Assembly (NCBI RefSeq): GCF_013403985.1
Contig: NZ_JABFDF010000006.1
Coordinates: 124,001-188,000 of the forward strand
Origin: Winogradskyella ludwigii
GTDB lineage: Bacteria > Bacteroidota > Bacteroidia > Flavobacteriales > Flavobacteriaceae
Direction of reading: 5' to 3'
Length of the DNA: 64,000 nt
This document shows positions 26,925 to 35,215 of this stretch, in pieces; positions within the stretch are counted from its first letter, which is position 1, and the number at the start of each line of letters is the position of its first letter. The position numbers and the translations under genes are program-made. The notes below the pieces were generated by a model, which searched no databases, was not told the DNA's origin, and was given only the letters and a program-made list of their open reading frames with translations.

Positions 26925-28871
26925 TTAATAATTACCTATCTTAATCCCCTCTACAACCCCTAAAAACTTGATTAACTTATCCAAATAAACGTCCAGTTCT
27001 TGCGCATCCTTTATAAAACCCCATGCGTTTGGTGTTTTTACATTCATGGTTGCCACAATGGTATTGTACTTATTGTTTGTTAATACATAATGTTTAAGTT
27101 CGTAATTTTCAGGAAGTTCTTTATTGAGTTCTTCCATCTTAAATAACATGCCTTCAAAACGTTCTTTCGCATTAATTCCCTTGGCTTCTGGCTCTTCTAA
27201 GTTTTTTTGAAAATCATTATGTATGGCTTTTACAAAATACCAACTTCCATAACGGACTTGTATGCGATATTCTTTGGCACTGGTATGCACTGAGAAATCT
27301 AAACGGTATCGATGTTCCCCTTTTTGCACTAAGAAGGTGAGATTAGATTTTACGGCTTTTTGCTCATAGAGTATGGTAATATGTTTAGAGGCGGCTTGCT
27401 GTATCAATGTATCCTTAATTCGCGTTCTTAACCCTTTTAAAAAACCAGATTTATGTATCTCTTTTGCTTTTGGTTCTTCGTTTGCGGCATCATAACTTGT
27501 TACTGATGCTACTTGTATCGCATTCGTCATTACGTCTAATAAGGACACATCATTAGAATCATTGGTGCCATTAGAAGCATTATGTTCTATGATCGATTTT
27601 AACGTATTAAAAAGTCTAGAAATTTGCATGGCGCGATTACTTAAAAAATTCTCACGTTGGCATAATTGATATAGTATCTGTTCCCATTCCTCATCAAAAT
27701 ACTCGTTTTTAGACAGTTTTTCTTTTAAGTCCGCATGTATCGCTTGTAGCTTAAAAGTTTCCACAACCTCATCATTCCAAGCCGTAAAATCCGGATAGCG
27801 CTCTAATACTCTAGAAAGTAATGGATACGCTATTTGAATACTAAAGACTCCTATATTTATAAGCTGCTCAAAAGCTGTAGGTTTACTTTCAGACTCTACA
27901 GCAAGCATAATACTTCGCACTAAAGACAAACTATTTAATAAACGTTTAATGGCTCTTGGATTAGAACCTACAGTGAGATTGCTTATATCTACAATAGTAT
28001 TAGAAATATCAGCCGTTAATTCCCCCTCATTAAAATAGTGAAGCTGCTTTAAGTTATCAATAATTAAATCTTCTACACGATACTGACCAATGGGCATGGT
28101 AAATGGCAACTGAATAATTTTCTCAAAAAAGGAACGAAACTCGCGTTCATTCTCTGGTGTTTTTTTACCAAATTTTGGCTCCAGACCTTTTACCACAACA
28201 TCGTAATCTATGGCAAGCATAAAAATACAATTCTCTAAATCAAAGATGTTTTTAAGTAATTCTAAAATCTGAACCGCTATTGGCGGATTTATACGATCTA
28301 AATCATCTATAAAAAACAAGAACCCTTTGGCCTTCTCATTGCGCTCAATACTTTCATTAATTTGCTTTTGTAACTCCGTGTGCAACTCGCGCAAAGACGA
28401 TTGTTTATCTGAAGCTTCAAAAAAGGCATCGGTAGCATCTCCTGCAATACCCGCTGTTGCTGCATTGGCTCCCATTTTTGCGGCGCTACGTGCTGCAGCT
28501 TTAAAAAAGCCAACGGCCTTTTTCTTTAAATCTTCTAGGTTCTGGTTCTTATCTTTTTCCAAAACCTGTATTACCGAAGAAATAATACCTTGAATAATAT
28601 TAGTCATCGTGGTATACTCGTCGGTGAGCAAAGAATATTCCCAAGTGTTTATCCAAATGCCATAAAAGCCGTTTTCATTTTCACACAGATCGTGCCTTAT
28701 AGCATTCATTAACGAAGTTTTCCCACTTCCCCATTCTCCTTGTATGGCAATTGTTAGTGGTGTTTGCGCGGTGTTGATAAAGCCTGTTAAACCATTTTTG
28801 TAAGCATCAATACCTAATTGATCTTTATCTCCTGCCTTCTTAGGTACGTCTATAATACTGGATGTGCTCAT
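26925..28871 (-). CDS. KAP family P-loop NTPase
   Basis: A 648-aa protein of the KAP NTPase family, often seen in defence loci. Walker A GEWGSGKTS (45-53), NTWEYS, and Walker B FFIDDLDRINP (186-196), followed by FMLAIDYDVVVKGLEPKFG and the sensor ISNLTVGSNPRAIKRLLNSL. The segment RSAAKMGANAATAGIAG (128-144) occupies the position where KAP proteins often carry membrane helices; here it is small and Ala/Gly-rich, so membrane insertion is doubtful. The C-terminal 150 residues form a separate alpha/beta domain of unknown type. Thirty bases ahead of mcrB, hence likely co-transcribed; whether it acts with McrBC is unknown. Confidence 0.86.
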   Translation of the reverse strand: MSTSSIIDVPKKAGDKDQLGIDAYKNGLTGFINTAQTPLTIAIQGEWGSGKTSLMNAIRHDLCENENGFYGIWINTWEYSLLTDEYTTMTNIIQGIISSVIQVLEKDKNQNLEDLKKKAVGFFKAAARSAAKMGANAATAGIAGDATDAFFEASDKQSSLRELHTELQKQINESIERNEKAKGFLFFIDDLDRINPPIAVQILELLKNIFDLENCIFMLAIDYDVVVKGLEPKFGKKTPENEREFRSFFEKIIQLPFTMPIGQYRVEDLIIDNLKQLHYFNEGELTADISNTIVDISNLTVGSNPRAIKRLLNSLSLVRSIMLAVESESKPTAFEQLINIGVFSIQIAYPLLSRVLERYPDFTAWNDEVVETFKLQAIHADLKEKLSKNEYFDEEWEQILYQLCQRENFLSNRAMQISRLFNTLKSIIEHNASNGTNDSNDVSLLDVMTNAIQVASVTSYDAANEEPKAKEIHKSGFLKGLRTRIKDTLIQQAASKHITILYEQKAVKSNLTFLVQKGEHRYRLDFSVHTSAKEYRIQVRYGSWYFVKAIHNDFQKNLEEPEAKGINAKERFEGMLFKMEELNKELPENYELKHYVLTNNKYNTIVATMNVKTPNAWGFIKDAQELDVYLDKLIKFLGVVEGIKIGNY

Positions 28872-28890
28872 GTCTTATTTTAAATAATTT

Positions 28891-28989
28891 CTACTGATTA
28901 ATTTTTACGCTTGCTTTATAAGTTTCGTCGGAATGTCCATTTTGAATAGAAAAAGCATCTCCAGAAGCTGCAAAAAAATCGGTCTGCTT
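28891..28989 (-). pseudogene. Short coding-like remnant between the nuclease and KAP genes
   Basis: A 33-codon in-frame stretch, bounded upstream by a stop, reads KQTDFFAASGDAFSIQNG and then HSDETYKASVKINQ. The reading is regular and protein-like, without a start codon, so it looks like the 3' tail of a lost gene. The parent family was not recognised. Confidence 0.3.
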
Positions 28990-29018
28990 TTATATAGCTA
29001 AGAGATATTCTATTTAAA

Positions 29019-30215
29019 TCAACCTTTAAAAAAGTATTCACGGTCTTTCAAATACTGTTCTACTTGTTTTACCGGCGCCGTATCTCCGCTTATTAAGCGA
29101 TCCAAGACATTTTTAATTTTCTCGTTAAAAGGCTCACCCTTTTGAAAAAAATTATCTTCCTTATAAATAAAAGCATGTGTCCTTTGACTACTAGAAGCGA
29201 GCTCATCTTGATCAAAGCCTTGTAATTTATAGAACTCATTTTGAAAATGTTCTTTAAACTCAGATCTATTAATGATATTACGATTCGTCTGGTTTCGCAA
29301 TTCAAAGCATAGCCACAAAGAATTTGTTCGCATTAATTCTGAAGCTGATGGAATATAAAAATACAAATCATACTTTTTGTCCTCACGTCGATACCATTTA
29401 GCCGCCTTTATGTAACCGTATTCCGAAAATATCGTACTGATAAGGTTTTCTATATGGTTTTCTGCTGCTTCCTTTTTCTTCAGAATTTTACTAATGGTAC
29501 TGTAATTTTCTGTAATTTCTTGAATTATAGTATGCATCTCTGGCTTAGGTTTTAAATGGTAATAATGACTTTCTATATTTTTAAAATACTCTCGTAAATA
29601 AAACAGATCTGTAGTACTCAAATCTCCAGTTAACTGAATGTTTTGCTGAATTCGCTCAATAAGCTCCCTATGTGTAATATTTAAAAAATAATGACCATTA
29701 TCTAATTTACCGCTATATAACTTATACGGAAATAATGTAAGCAAAATACCAAATGGTGTTTTCTTTTTACTTTTAAGATGCGCCCAATAAGTGTTTAATG
29801 GATTAGCAAGATCATGATGTATCTTGTTCTCAATTCCTATAACCCATGCGTCACCTTCTAATACAATATCAATACTCTTTGTTTTTGTTTTCGCACCTGT
29901 GGTTTGCTCTTCCGTTCTAACTTTTACAAGTTCATCAAAAAAACTTATATCATTAAACTCAATTTCTGGATGAGATTTTTTAAGTGCTGTGATTTTTTGA
30001 GATGCTATCTCTTGTAAGGAATCATAAAATAAAGTCCCGAATCCGTGTTCTTCATTGGGGTCAAAGAAATAAGCTAGTATATTACTGTTACGTATTTCTC
30101 TATGTTGTATTTTTAAAATATCAAACAAATTCTTTCTTGGCCGCTTTGGTAGCGCAGGCAACTTTGCATTTATAAAGACGGCTTCTTTTATGATATCAAA
30201 CTTATCTATGTTCAT
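29019..30215 (-). CDS. PD-(D/E)XK family nuclease
   Basis: A 398-aa protein of the PDDEXK_4-like family found in phage-defence regions. The N-terminal motif is HREIRNSNILAYFFDPNEEHGFG (38-60), typical of this family. The catalytic core is SIDIVLEGDAWVIGIENKIHHDL, with Asp116 and the Glu129-x-Lys131 pair; WAHLKSKKKTPFGILLTL follows. The rest is helical with a basic C-terminus. No partner domain. Co-directional with the RelA-like and type I R-M genes upstream and the KAP gene downstream. Predicted DNA nuclease; target unknown. Confidence 0.82.
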   Translation of the reverse strand: MNIDKFDIIKEAVFINAKLPALPKRPRKNLFDILKIQHREIRNSNILAYFFDPNEEHGFGTLFYDSLQEIASQKITALKKSHPEIEFNDISFFDELVKVRTEEQTTGAKTKTKSIDIVLEGDAWVIGIENKIHHDLANPLNTYWAHLKSKKKTPFGILLTLFPYKLYSGKLDNGHYFLNITHRELIERIQQNIQLTGDLSTTDLFYLREYFKNIESHYYHLKPKPEMHTIIQEITENYSTISKILKKKEAAENHIENLISTIFSEYGYIKAAKWYRREDKKYDLYFYIPSASELMRTNSLWLCFELRNQTNRNIINRSEFKEHFQNEFYKLQGFDQDELASSSQRTHAFIYKEDNFFQKGEPFNEKIKNVLDRLISGDTAPVKQVEQYLKDREYFFKG

Positions 30216-30285
30216 TCAGATGTAATACATTTATTCCTTTATCTACTAACGCTTTATTTAAAAACTGTTCAATAGTATAGCCCAT
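30202..30285 (-). CDS. Possible 27-aa small ORF overlapping the nuclease start
   Basis: MGYTIEQFLNKALVDKGINV plus seven more residues, ending 14 bases inside the nuclease gene. This could be a leader peptide coupling translation, or the remnant of a larger gene. Only length and amphipathic composition support it. Confidence 0.22.
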   Translation of the reverse strand: MGYTIEQFLNKALVDKGINVLHLNEHR

Positions 30286-30312
30286 ATTAATTATTCTTAA
30301 GCACTCCAATCA

Positions 30313-30384
30313 CTATACAATTAAACTCTCCCCCTTAGCCTCATCCAACAAACTGCTCTTTAAGGCTTTTAAATATGTTCGTTT
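30313..30384 (-). pseudogene. hsdS 3'-tail remnant after the RelA/SpoT gene
   Basis: Immediately after the RelA/SpoT stop codon, in the same frame, the sequence reads KRTYLKALKSSLLDEAKGES and then LIV before a stop. The true HsdS ends LKALKSSLLDQAFKGEL. A 28-base stretch (30347-30374) is identical to 31769-31796 in hsdS. It is therefore a copied or left-over HsdS C-terminus. Confidence 0.75.
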
Positions 30385-31734
30385 TTATTTCAACTTTGAA
30401 GAGGCCTTTACATTAAATTCAACCTCTAAATCTTTTAACCTTTTCTTTATTCTTTTACTGTTTTTTTTAAGGAATGATCTACAAAGGATTTTTTTGGGAC
30501 TAATACCACTGGTTAAATCCGCAATTTCTAACATGAACACCCTATTAGATTCTATCCTTGTTCTTAATTCTTGATTAATTTCAGTTCGTATTAGCTTTTG
30601 CTTTCTAGTCGAAATCTTTTCTGAACTTGAGAGAATCAATCTATTCTTTTTGCGCGAAACATATAAATCAGCTTTACCTGTAAAAATATGAACGATACTA
30701 TTTGCCTCCAACTCTTCATAAGTTTCAAAAATATTTTTGAATCGCCTTATTTTCCCTTGTTCTAAAGCTTCTAAAGCAAGAGTTTTAATAATTGGTTCTA
30801 TGTCTTTTATAAATGTATGATAGGATAATATATAATTCGCATAAGCAACACTTATCTGCTCAAAGGAAGGCTTTTGTATTGCCGTAAGGACAATTAATGC
30901 CTCAGAGTCTTTTTTATAGGAATTAAAATAGGCTTCTTCAGCTTTATCATAATTATCAAAACCCATTAATTTAGGAACGTCTTCGGTGGAACTTTCTATT
31001 AAAAAATATTTACTTCTAGCGCCAACAGCATGCCACTGCTTTTTCACTTCGGCATTATTTCGTCTAAAAGTTCTACTAAGCTTATCTATAAAATTATACT
31101 TTTTTAGAACATTGTATAAATGATTTGCTTGTTTTTCAGTAAGTTCTTCTTTACTAGATATTAATGAATGAAACTCACCTAATTCTGGGTTATTATTATA
31201 CCCTAATTCCTTTAGCCTAGTACTATATAATAAATCTGTTATTTCTACTAAAGTTGACCAATTATGATCTTCTCTTGTTCGTAACTGAACCTCTATTCGT
31301 TTACCATGTTTAGGGTCTTTTATATAAACATGCAACCCTCTATAACCAATCTTTTTGGGTTCTTTTAAATAATCTCTAATATTACCGCTGATTTCAAATT
31401 CACTTTCTATTAATTTTAAAGCTTTTAAAATTTGATCATCGTTTTTAAGAATTAACCTAACGCCAGCAATATCTCCCATCCGATTGAGCTGCATTTTAGG
31501 ATTACGTAACACTTTGTTTATTATCGTTCTAATCCTCTTTAATCTAAATGCTATAATACCATCTCTACCGACATTGTTTTTTATTTGAACAAGTGTATTA
31601 AAAGTTAAGCTTAACGGTTCTGTATAAGATTTTCTATACTCTTGCAATAAATCTAAATCATCGTCAGATACATATCCATTATTTTTAACAATAGATTCTC
31701 CAAGCCTTTTTATATCCCCTCCTGTGTACTTCAT
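30385..31734 (-). CDS. RelA/SpoT-type (p)ppGpp synthetase domain protein
   Basis: A 449-aa protein with a RelA/SpoT nucleotide synthetase domain in residues 45-165. The motifs are RMGDIAGVRLILKND (catalytic Asp88), GYRGLHVYIKD (130-140; Tyr131 stacks on the guanine in this family) and RIEVQLRTREDHNW (catalytic Glu148). There is no hydrolase HD domain and no TGS/ACT part, so it is a small synthetase-type protein with a 280-residue C-terminal extension (helical, then lysine-rich) that I cannot assign. Six bases behind hsdS on the same strand. It may be a toxic or alarm-type synthetase used as a defence effector; that is inference. Confidence 0.82.
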   Translation of the reverse strand: MKYTGGDIKRLGESIVKNNGYVSDDDLDLLQEYRKSYTEPLSLTFNTLVQIKNNVGRDGIIAFRLKRIRTIINKVLRNPKMQLNRMGDIAGVRLILKNDDQILKALKLIESEFEISGNIRDYLKEPKKIGYRGLHVYIKDPKHGKRIEVQLRTREDHNWSTLVEITDLLYSTRLKELGYNNNPELGEFHSLISSKEELTEKQANHLYNVLKKYNFIDKLSRTFRRNNAEVKKQWHAVGARSKYFLIESSTEDVPKLMGFDNYDKAEEAYFNSYKKDSEALIVLTAIQKPSFEQISVAYANYILSYHTFIKDIEPIIKTLALEALEQGKIRRFKNIFETYEELEANSIVHIFTGKADLYVSRKKNRLILSSSEKISTRKQKLIRTEINQELRTRIESNRVFMLEIADLTSGISPKKILCRSFLKKNSKRIKKRLKDLEVEFNVKASSKLK

Positions 31735-31740
31735 AATTAA

Positions 31741-32949
31741 TTACAACTCCCCCTTAAAAGCCTGATCTAACAAACTGCTCTTTAAGGCTTTTAAATGATT
31801 TAGTTTTTCTTGAATTGAGGATTCTAAATTTTTAGTCTCTTCTTGAATTTGAACTATTCTTTTAATTTGTTTTTTCTGAATTGATAATTCTGGAACTGGT
31901 ATTTTCCATTCTTCTAAAAATGGTCTTGGAACTCTTTTTAATCCACCAGCTCCTGTCATGTTTTCTTTTCCTGTCACTCTAAATTGTTCTGTTAATACAG
32001 CAAAATATATCCATTCTGGCAATACGTTTTCTTTTGCTCTTAACACGTGATATTCCGATGATCCAAAACCTATTCCATTAGTTAAATCTTTTGCCAAACC
32101 TGCTTTACCATTTTCAAAACAGGGTGTAACTTTTGCTAAAACGACATCTCCATCGGCAAAATAAGTGTAGCCTTTATAAACTTCGCTAATCTTTTTAATT
32201 TCATTTGGAACGAAATTAATATCGTGCTCATTTAAATCTCTCATTGGTAAAAATGAAACTTCTAAATTGTCATCAAGATCTCTTACTTCTGACTTTTTGG
32301 GACCAAGAATACACGCGTCTTTAAGCATTATATCTCCATCCGAATATATTTCATCCAAAACACTCCCCATCAAAGCCTGCGTATGCAAAATATTAGCTTC
32401 TAACAACCCAATAGCTTTATCTATTTTGGCAAATAAACCATCTAATTTTGCAACAATGCGTTGTTGTTCTATTAATGGTGGAAACTTTAATTTAATATTT
32501 TTAAGAGATTTATAGTAAATAGCTGCAACACTAGTTGTCCCACTCTTTATTTTTTCTAATCTTTCTTGAAACTCAGATGACTTAAATTGATAATTAATAA
32601 AATAAGGATCGTAACCTTTTTTAAACCTCGACCGCATAATATTATTGTTAAAAAGCATTGGTTTAGCTGATTCAATATCATAAACAGCCGTTTTGCCGAC
32701 TAATTCAACACTATTTCTGGTGTTAAATAAAAAATCCCTCTTTTGTAAAGCATATTTTTCAAGTTCGTCTTTGGATGCATTAACTTTTACCATTGATAAT
32801 AAATTTAAATTACCATCATTTGTAATGTTATTCATTTTCAAATAGTCAAATTCAAACTCAAAAGATTGTTGTTTTGTGTTTCTAACTAAACCAATTAAGT
32901 TGTCTTCTTTTAATTCATCAAATATTTTTTCTTCCCACTTACCCATCAA
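31741..32949 (-). CDS. hsdS: Type I restriction-modification specificity subunit HsdS
   Basis: A 402-aa S subunit that sets the DNA target of the type I complex. Two target-recognition domains are separated by the first conserved spacer, FPPLIEQQRIVAKLDGLFAKID, where the helices contact HsdM. The second spacer, PELSIQKKQIKRIVQIQEETKNL, ends the protein with LKALKSSLLDQAFKGEL. The first target domain is shorter and less typical. The gene overlaps hsdM by 11 bases. Only one S gene is intact; a tail fragment of another copy lies behind the RelA/SpoT gene. Confidence 0.93.
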   Translation of the reverse strand: MMGKWEEKIFDELKEDNLIGLVRNTKQQSFEFEFDYLKMNNITNDGNLNLLSMVKVNASKDELEKYALQKRDFLFNTRNSVELVGKTAVYDIESAKPMLFNNNIMRSRFKKGYDPYFINYQFKSSEFQERLEKIKSGTTSVAAIYYKSLKNIKLKFPPLIEQQRIVAKLDGLFAKIDKAIGLLEANILHTQALMGSVLDEIYSDGDIMLKDACILGPKKSEVRDLDDNLEVSFLPMRDLNEHDINFVPNEIKKISEVYKGYTYFADGDVVLAKVTPCFENGKAGLAKDLTNGIGFGSSEYHVLRAKENVLPEWIYFAVLTEQFRVTGKENMTGAGGLKRVPRPFLEEWKIPVPELSIQKKQIKRIVQIQEETKNLESSIQEKLNHLKALKSSLLDQAFKGEL

Positions 32950-34465
32950 TCAACTGTTCTATTTGGTTCATTAATGTATTTATTTCGGTGTCGTTTTGCT
33001 TAATAGCCTTTAATAAATCTTTTGGGGTTTGGTGGATCACCTCAACCACTTTGTGTGGGTTTTTGGCGCTAAGGTCGTAGTCTTTAATGTCTTTTACGTT
33101 TACTGTCCAGTCGTTGCATGACCTCTCGACTGCGCTCGAGGTGACAGCTTTTTTTAATTTGGCATTGGTAGCATTACGCTCTTTTGGATTATGGAACAGA
33201 TGTACAAACTCTGCAATATGATCGAAAGTAATAGGTTTATTTTTGGTCAGTTTGTAAGGTGGTGTCACATCGTAATACCAAATATCACTCGTAGCCCCTT
33301 TTCTATCAAAATATAAAATATTGGTTTTTACACCACTATAAGGTAAAAACACACCAGATGGTAAACTTACTATGGTATGTACATTAAAGTTTTCTAACAA
33401 GGTTTGCTTTACTTTGATAAAGGCATTATTGGTTTGGAAGAGCACACCTTCGGGTATCACAATAGCAGCACGACCTTCTAGTTTTAGCATTTTCATAAAA
33501 TGCTGTAAAAACAGAATTTCTGTGGCGTTACTTTCTACAGGAAAGTTTTGTTGTATTTGGCTTTTTTCTTTACCTCCAAAAGGTGGATTTGCCAAGATTA
33601 CATTGTGTCGGTCCTTTTCTTGAAAATCGCGTATGTTTTGTATGAGCGTGTTGCCTTTATACACGTTTGGACTTTCTATTCCATGCAGTATCATGTTCAT
33701 CATACCCATCACGTACCCTAAACTTGTTTTTTCTTGTCCAAAGAAGGTATCGTTTTGTATGGTCTCCCAATCCTTGGCAGAGAGCTTTTCTTTTTTATCT
33801 CCACCTGTTAAAAACTCGTAGGCTTCTACTAAAAAACCACCAGAACCAACAGCGCCATCGTAAATGGTATCACCCACTTTAATATCTGTAGTTTCTACCA
33901 TGGCTTTAATAATGGCTCTTGGTGTGTAAAACTCACCCGAGTTACCACCATCGCTTCCCATACCTTTTAATAGGCTTTCGTAGACTTGAGATAGCTCAAA
34001 CAACTCATCACTACTTTGGAAATCTAGAGCATCTATAATATCTAACACCTCTCGTAACGTATGCCCACTGGCGATTTTATTATCTAAATACTCGAAAATA
34101 GCCCCTATTTTATAGGTTAGCGTTTTAGGATCGTTGGTGGTAGCCTTAAACGCTTGTAAATACGGAAATAAGGTTTTGTTAACGAAGTCTATTAAGTCGT
34201 CACCTGTTAAGGCACGTTTAACGTCTAGCTTACCAGTCTCATCTTTGGGGCAAGCCCATTGGTGCCAACGTAAATCTTTACGCAATACATAATTATAGTC
34301 TGTACCTTCTAAAAAGGCTTCATCAGCTTTATTGTCTTCGTAATCGTTAAGAAACTTAAGAAACAGAATCCAAGAGATTTGCTCGGTGTAGTGCATGGCT
34401 CCCGAAATACCATCATCACGACGAAGGATATCTGTAATTCTGTCTATGTTGTTTTGTATGCTCAT
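32939..34465 (-). CDS. hsdM: Type I restriction-modification methyltransferase subunit HsdM
   Basis: A 508-aa N6-adenine methyltransferase. N-terminal helical domain IDRITDILRRDDGISGAMHY-type, SAM motif I DGAVGSGGFL (203-212) and the catalytic NPPF motif in VILANPPFGGKEK (293-296). All core motifs are present, so the enzyme should be active. A REP-like repeat falls inside the coding region near residue 440 and adds VTSSAVERS to the protein without breaking the frame. Start codon MSIQNNIDRI is 25 bases from the first repeat of the upstream cluster. Confidence 0.94.
   Translation of the reverse strand: MSIQNNIDRITDILRRDDGISGAMHYTEQISWILFLKFLNDYEDNKADEAFLEGTDYNYVLRKDLRWHQWACPKDETGKLDVKRALTGDDLIDFVNKTLFPYLQAFKATTNDPKTLTYKIGAIFEYLDNKIASGHTLREVLDIIDALDFQSSDELFELSQVYESLLKGMGSDGGNSGEFYTPRAIIKAMVETTDIKVGDTIYDGAVGSGGFLVEAYEFLTGGDKKEKLSAKDWETIQNDTFFGQEKTSLGYVMGMMNMILHGIESPNVYKGNTLIQNIRDFQEKDRHNVILANPPFGGKEKSQIQQNFPVESNATEILFLQHFMKMLKLEGRAAIVIPEGVLFQTNNAFIKVKQTLLENFNVHTIVSLPSGVFLPYSGVKTNILYFDRKGATSDIWYYDVTPPYKLTKNKPITFDHIAEFVHLFHNPKERNATNAKLKKAVTSSAVERSCNDWTVNVKDIKDYDLSAKNPHKVVEVIHQTPKDLLKAIKQNDTEINTLMNQIEQLIDG
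33121..33146. repeat. REP-like repeat embedded in hsdM
   Basis: A 26-base element with the core TCGACTGCGCTCGA, a relative of the repeats at 34490-35206 (shared core GAGCGCAGTCGA on the minus strand). It is translated in frame. Confidence 0.7.
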
Positions 34466-34489
34466 TAATTGTTTTTAATTCTTTTATTT

Positions 34490-34773
34490 GTCACACTGAG
34501 CGCAGTCGAAGTGCCTCCCTATGACTTTTTTAATTAATATTTTAAAGTGCTTTTATATACACATTATTATTATTTTATTTACTACTACTTGTCACACTGA
34601 GCGCAGTCGAAGTGCCCCACTATAACGCTTTTAATTAAAATTTTAAAGTGCTTTTACATGCTCATTTATTATTTTCAACTTATACTATTTGTCACACTGA
34701 GCGCAGTCGAAGTGCCTCCCTATCACTCTTTTTCAACTTATACGATTGGTCACACTGAGCGCAGTCGAAGTGC
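34490..34773. repeat. Four-copy REP-like repeat cluster upstream of hsdM
   Basis: Four identical 25-base units, core CACTGAGCGCAGTCGAAG, begin at 34490, 34591, 34691 and 34749. The first three are about 100 bases apart, because the AT-rich sequence between them is itself a tandem copy (TTTTAAAGTGCTTTT occurs twice); the last interval is 58 bases. This fills the 323-base gap between hsdM and the GIY-YIG gene; no promoter or gene is obvious in it. Confidence 0.9.
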
Positions 34774-34788
34774 AACCCTATAACTTTT

Positions 34789-35109
34789 CTAATCTCTTGG
34801 TTTAAATTTATAATGACTCACATTTCTGCATTCTGATAATATTTGTAACCTATCAAAATCTCCATCTATTAACGCTTTTTTCTTAGCTCTAGACCAACCC
34901 TTAATTTTTTTCTCAAAATAAATTGCTTGGATTACGTCATTAAACTCTTGTTGAAAAACTAAGGTTAATGGTCTCCTGCTATACGTATAACTATCACGTT
35001 TTGTACCTGCTTGATGTTCATTAAATCTTTTGGATAAATTATTGGTAATACCTGTATAATATGACTTATCTGCGCATAATAAGATATAAACAAAGTATTG
35101 ATAATTCAT
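34789..35109 (-). CDS. Stand-alone GIY-YIG nuclease domain protein
   Basis: A 106-aa single-domain protein of the UPF0213/GIY-YIG type. Family marks are YQYFVYILLCADKSYYTGIT (GIY is YVY-IL, YIG is YTGIT), NLSKRFNEHQ, YTYSRRPLTLVF, AIYFEKKIKGWSRAKKKALI and a basic C-terminus. The conserved Arg and Glu are present, so nuclease activity is possible. It sits between hsdR and hsdM and is bracketed by REP-like repeats on both sides, in opposite orientation. It looks inserted into the R-M operon. Confidence 0.9.
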   Translation of the reverse strand: MNYQYFVYILLCADKSYYTGITNNLSKRFNEHQAGTKRDSYTYSRRPLTLVFQQEFNDVIQAIYFEKKIKGWSRAKKKALIDGDFDRLQILSECRNVSHYKFKPRD

Positions 35110-35134
35110 TTTATTAATGTTGTTCGTTTTATTG

Positions 35135-35206
35135 GGCTTCGACTGCGCTCAGCCTGACATTATTGTTTTTAATTTTCTTGAGGCTTCGACTGCGCTCAGC
35201 CTGACA
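35135..35206. repeat. Two inverted REP-like repeats between hsdR and the GIY-YIG gene
   Basis: Two 25-base units at 35135 and 35182 with core CTTCGACTGCGCTCAGCCTG, the reverse complement of the upstream cluster core apart from a few bases. The last one ends 9 bases before the hsdR stop codon region. Confidence 0.85.
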
Positions 35207-35215
35207 GTACTGATT

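Noticed and set aside
34490..35206. Repeat cluster as a CRISPR array
   Set aside because: Intervals are unequal (101, 100, 58) and the spacers are themselves repeated AT-rich DNA; no cas gene is near, and copies occur in inverted orientation and inside hsdM.
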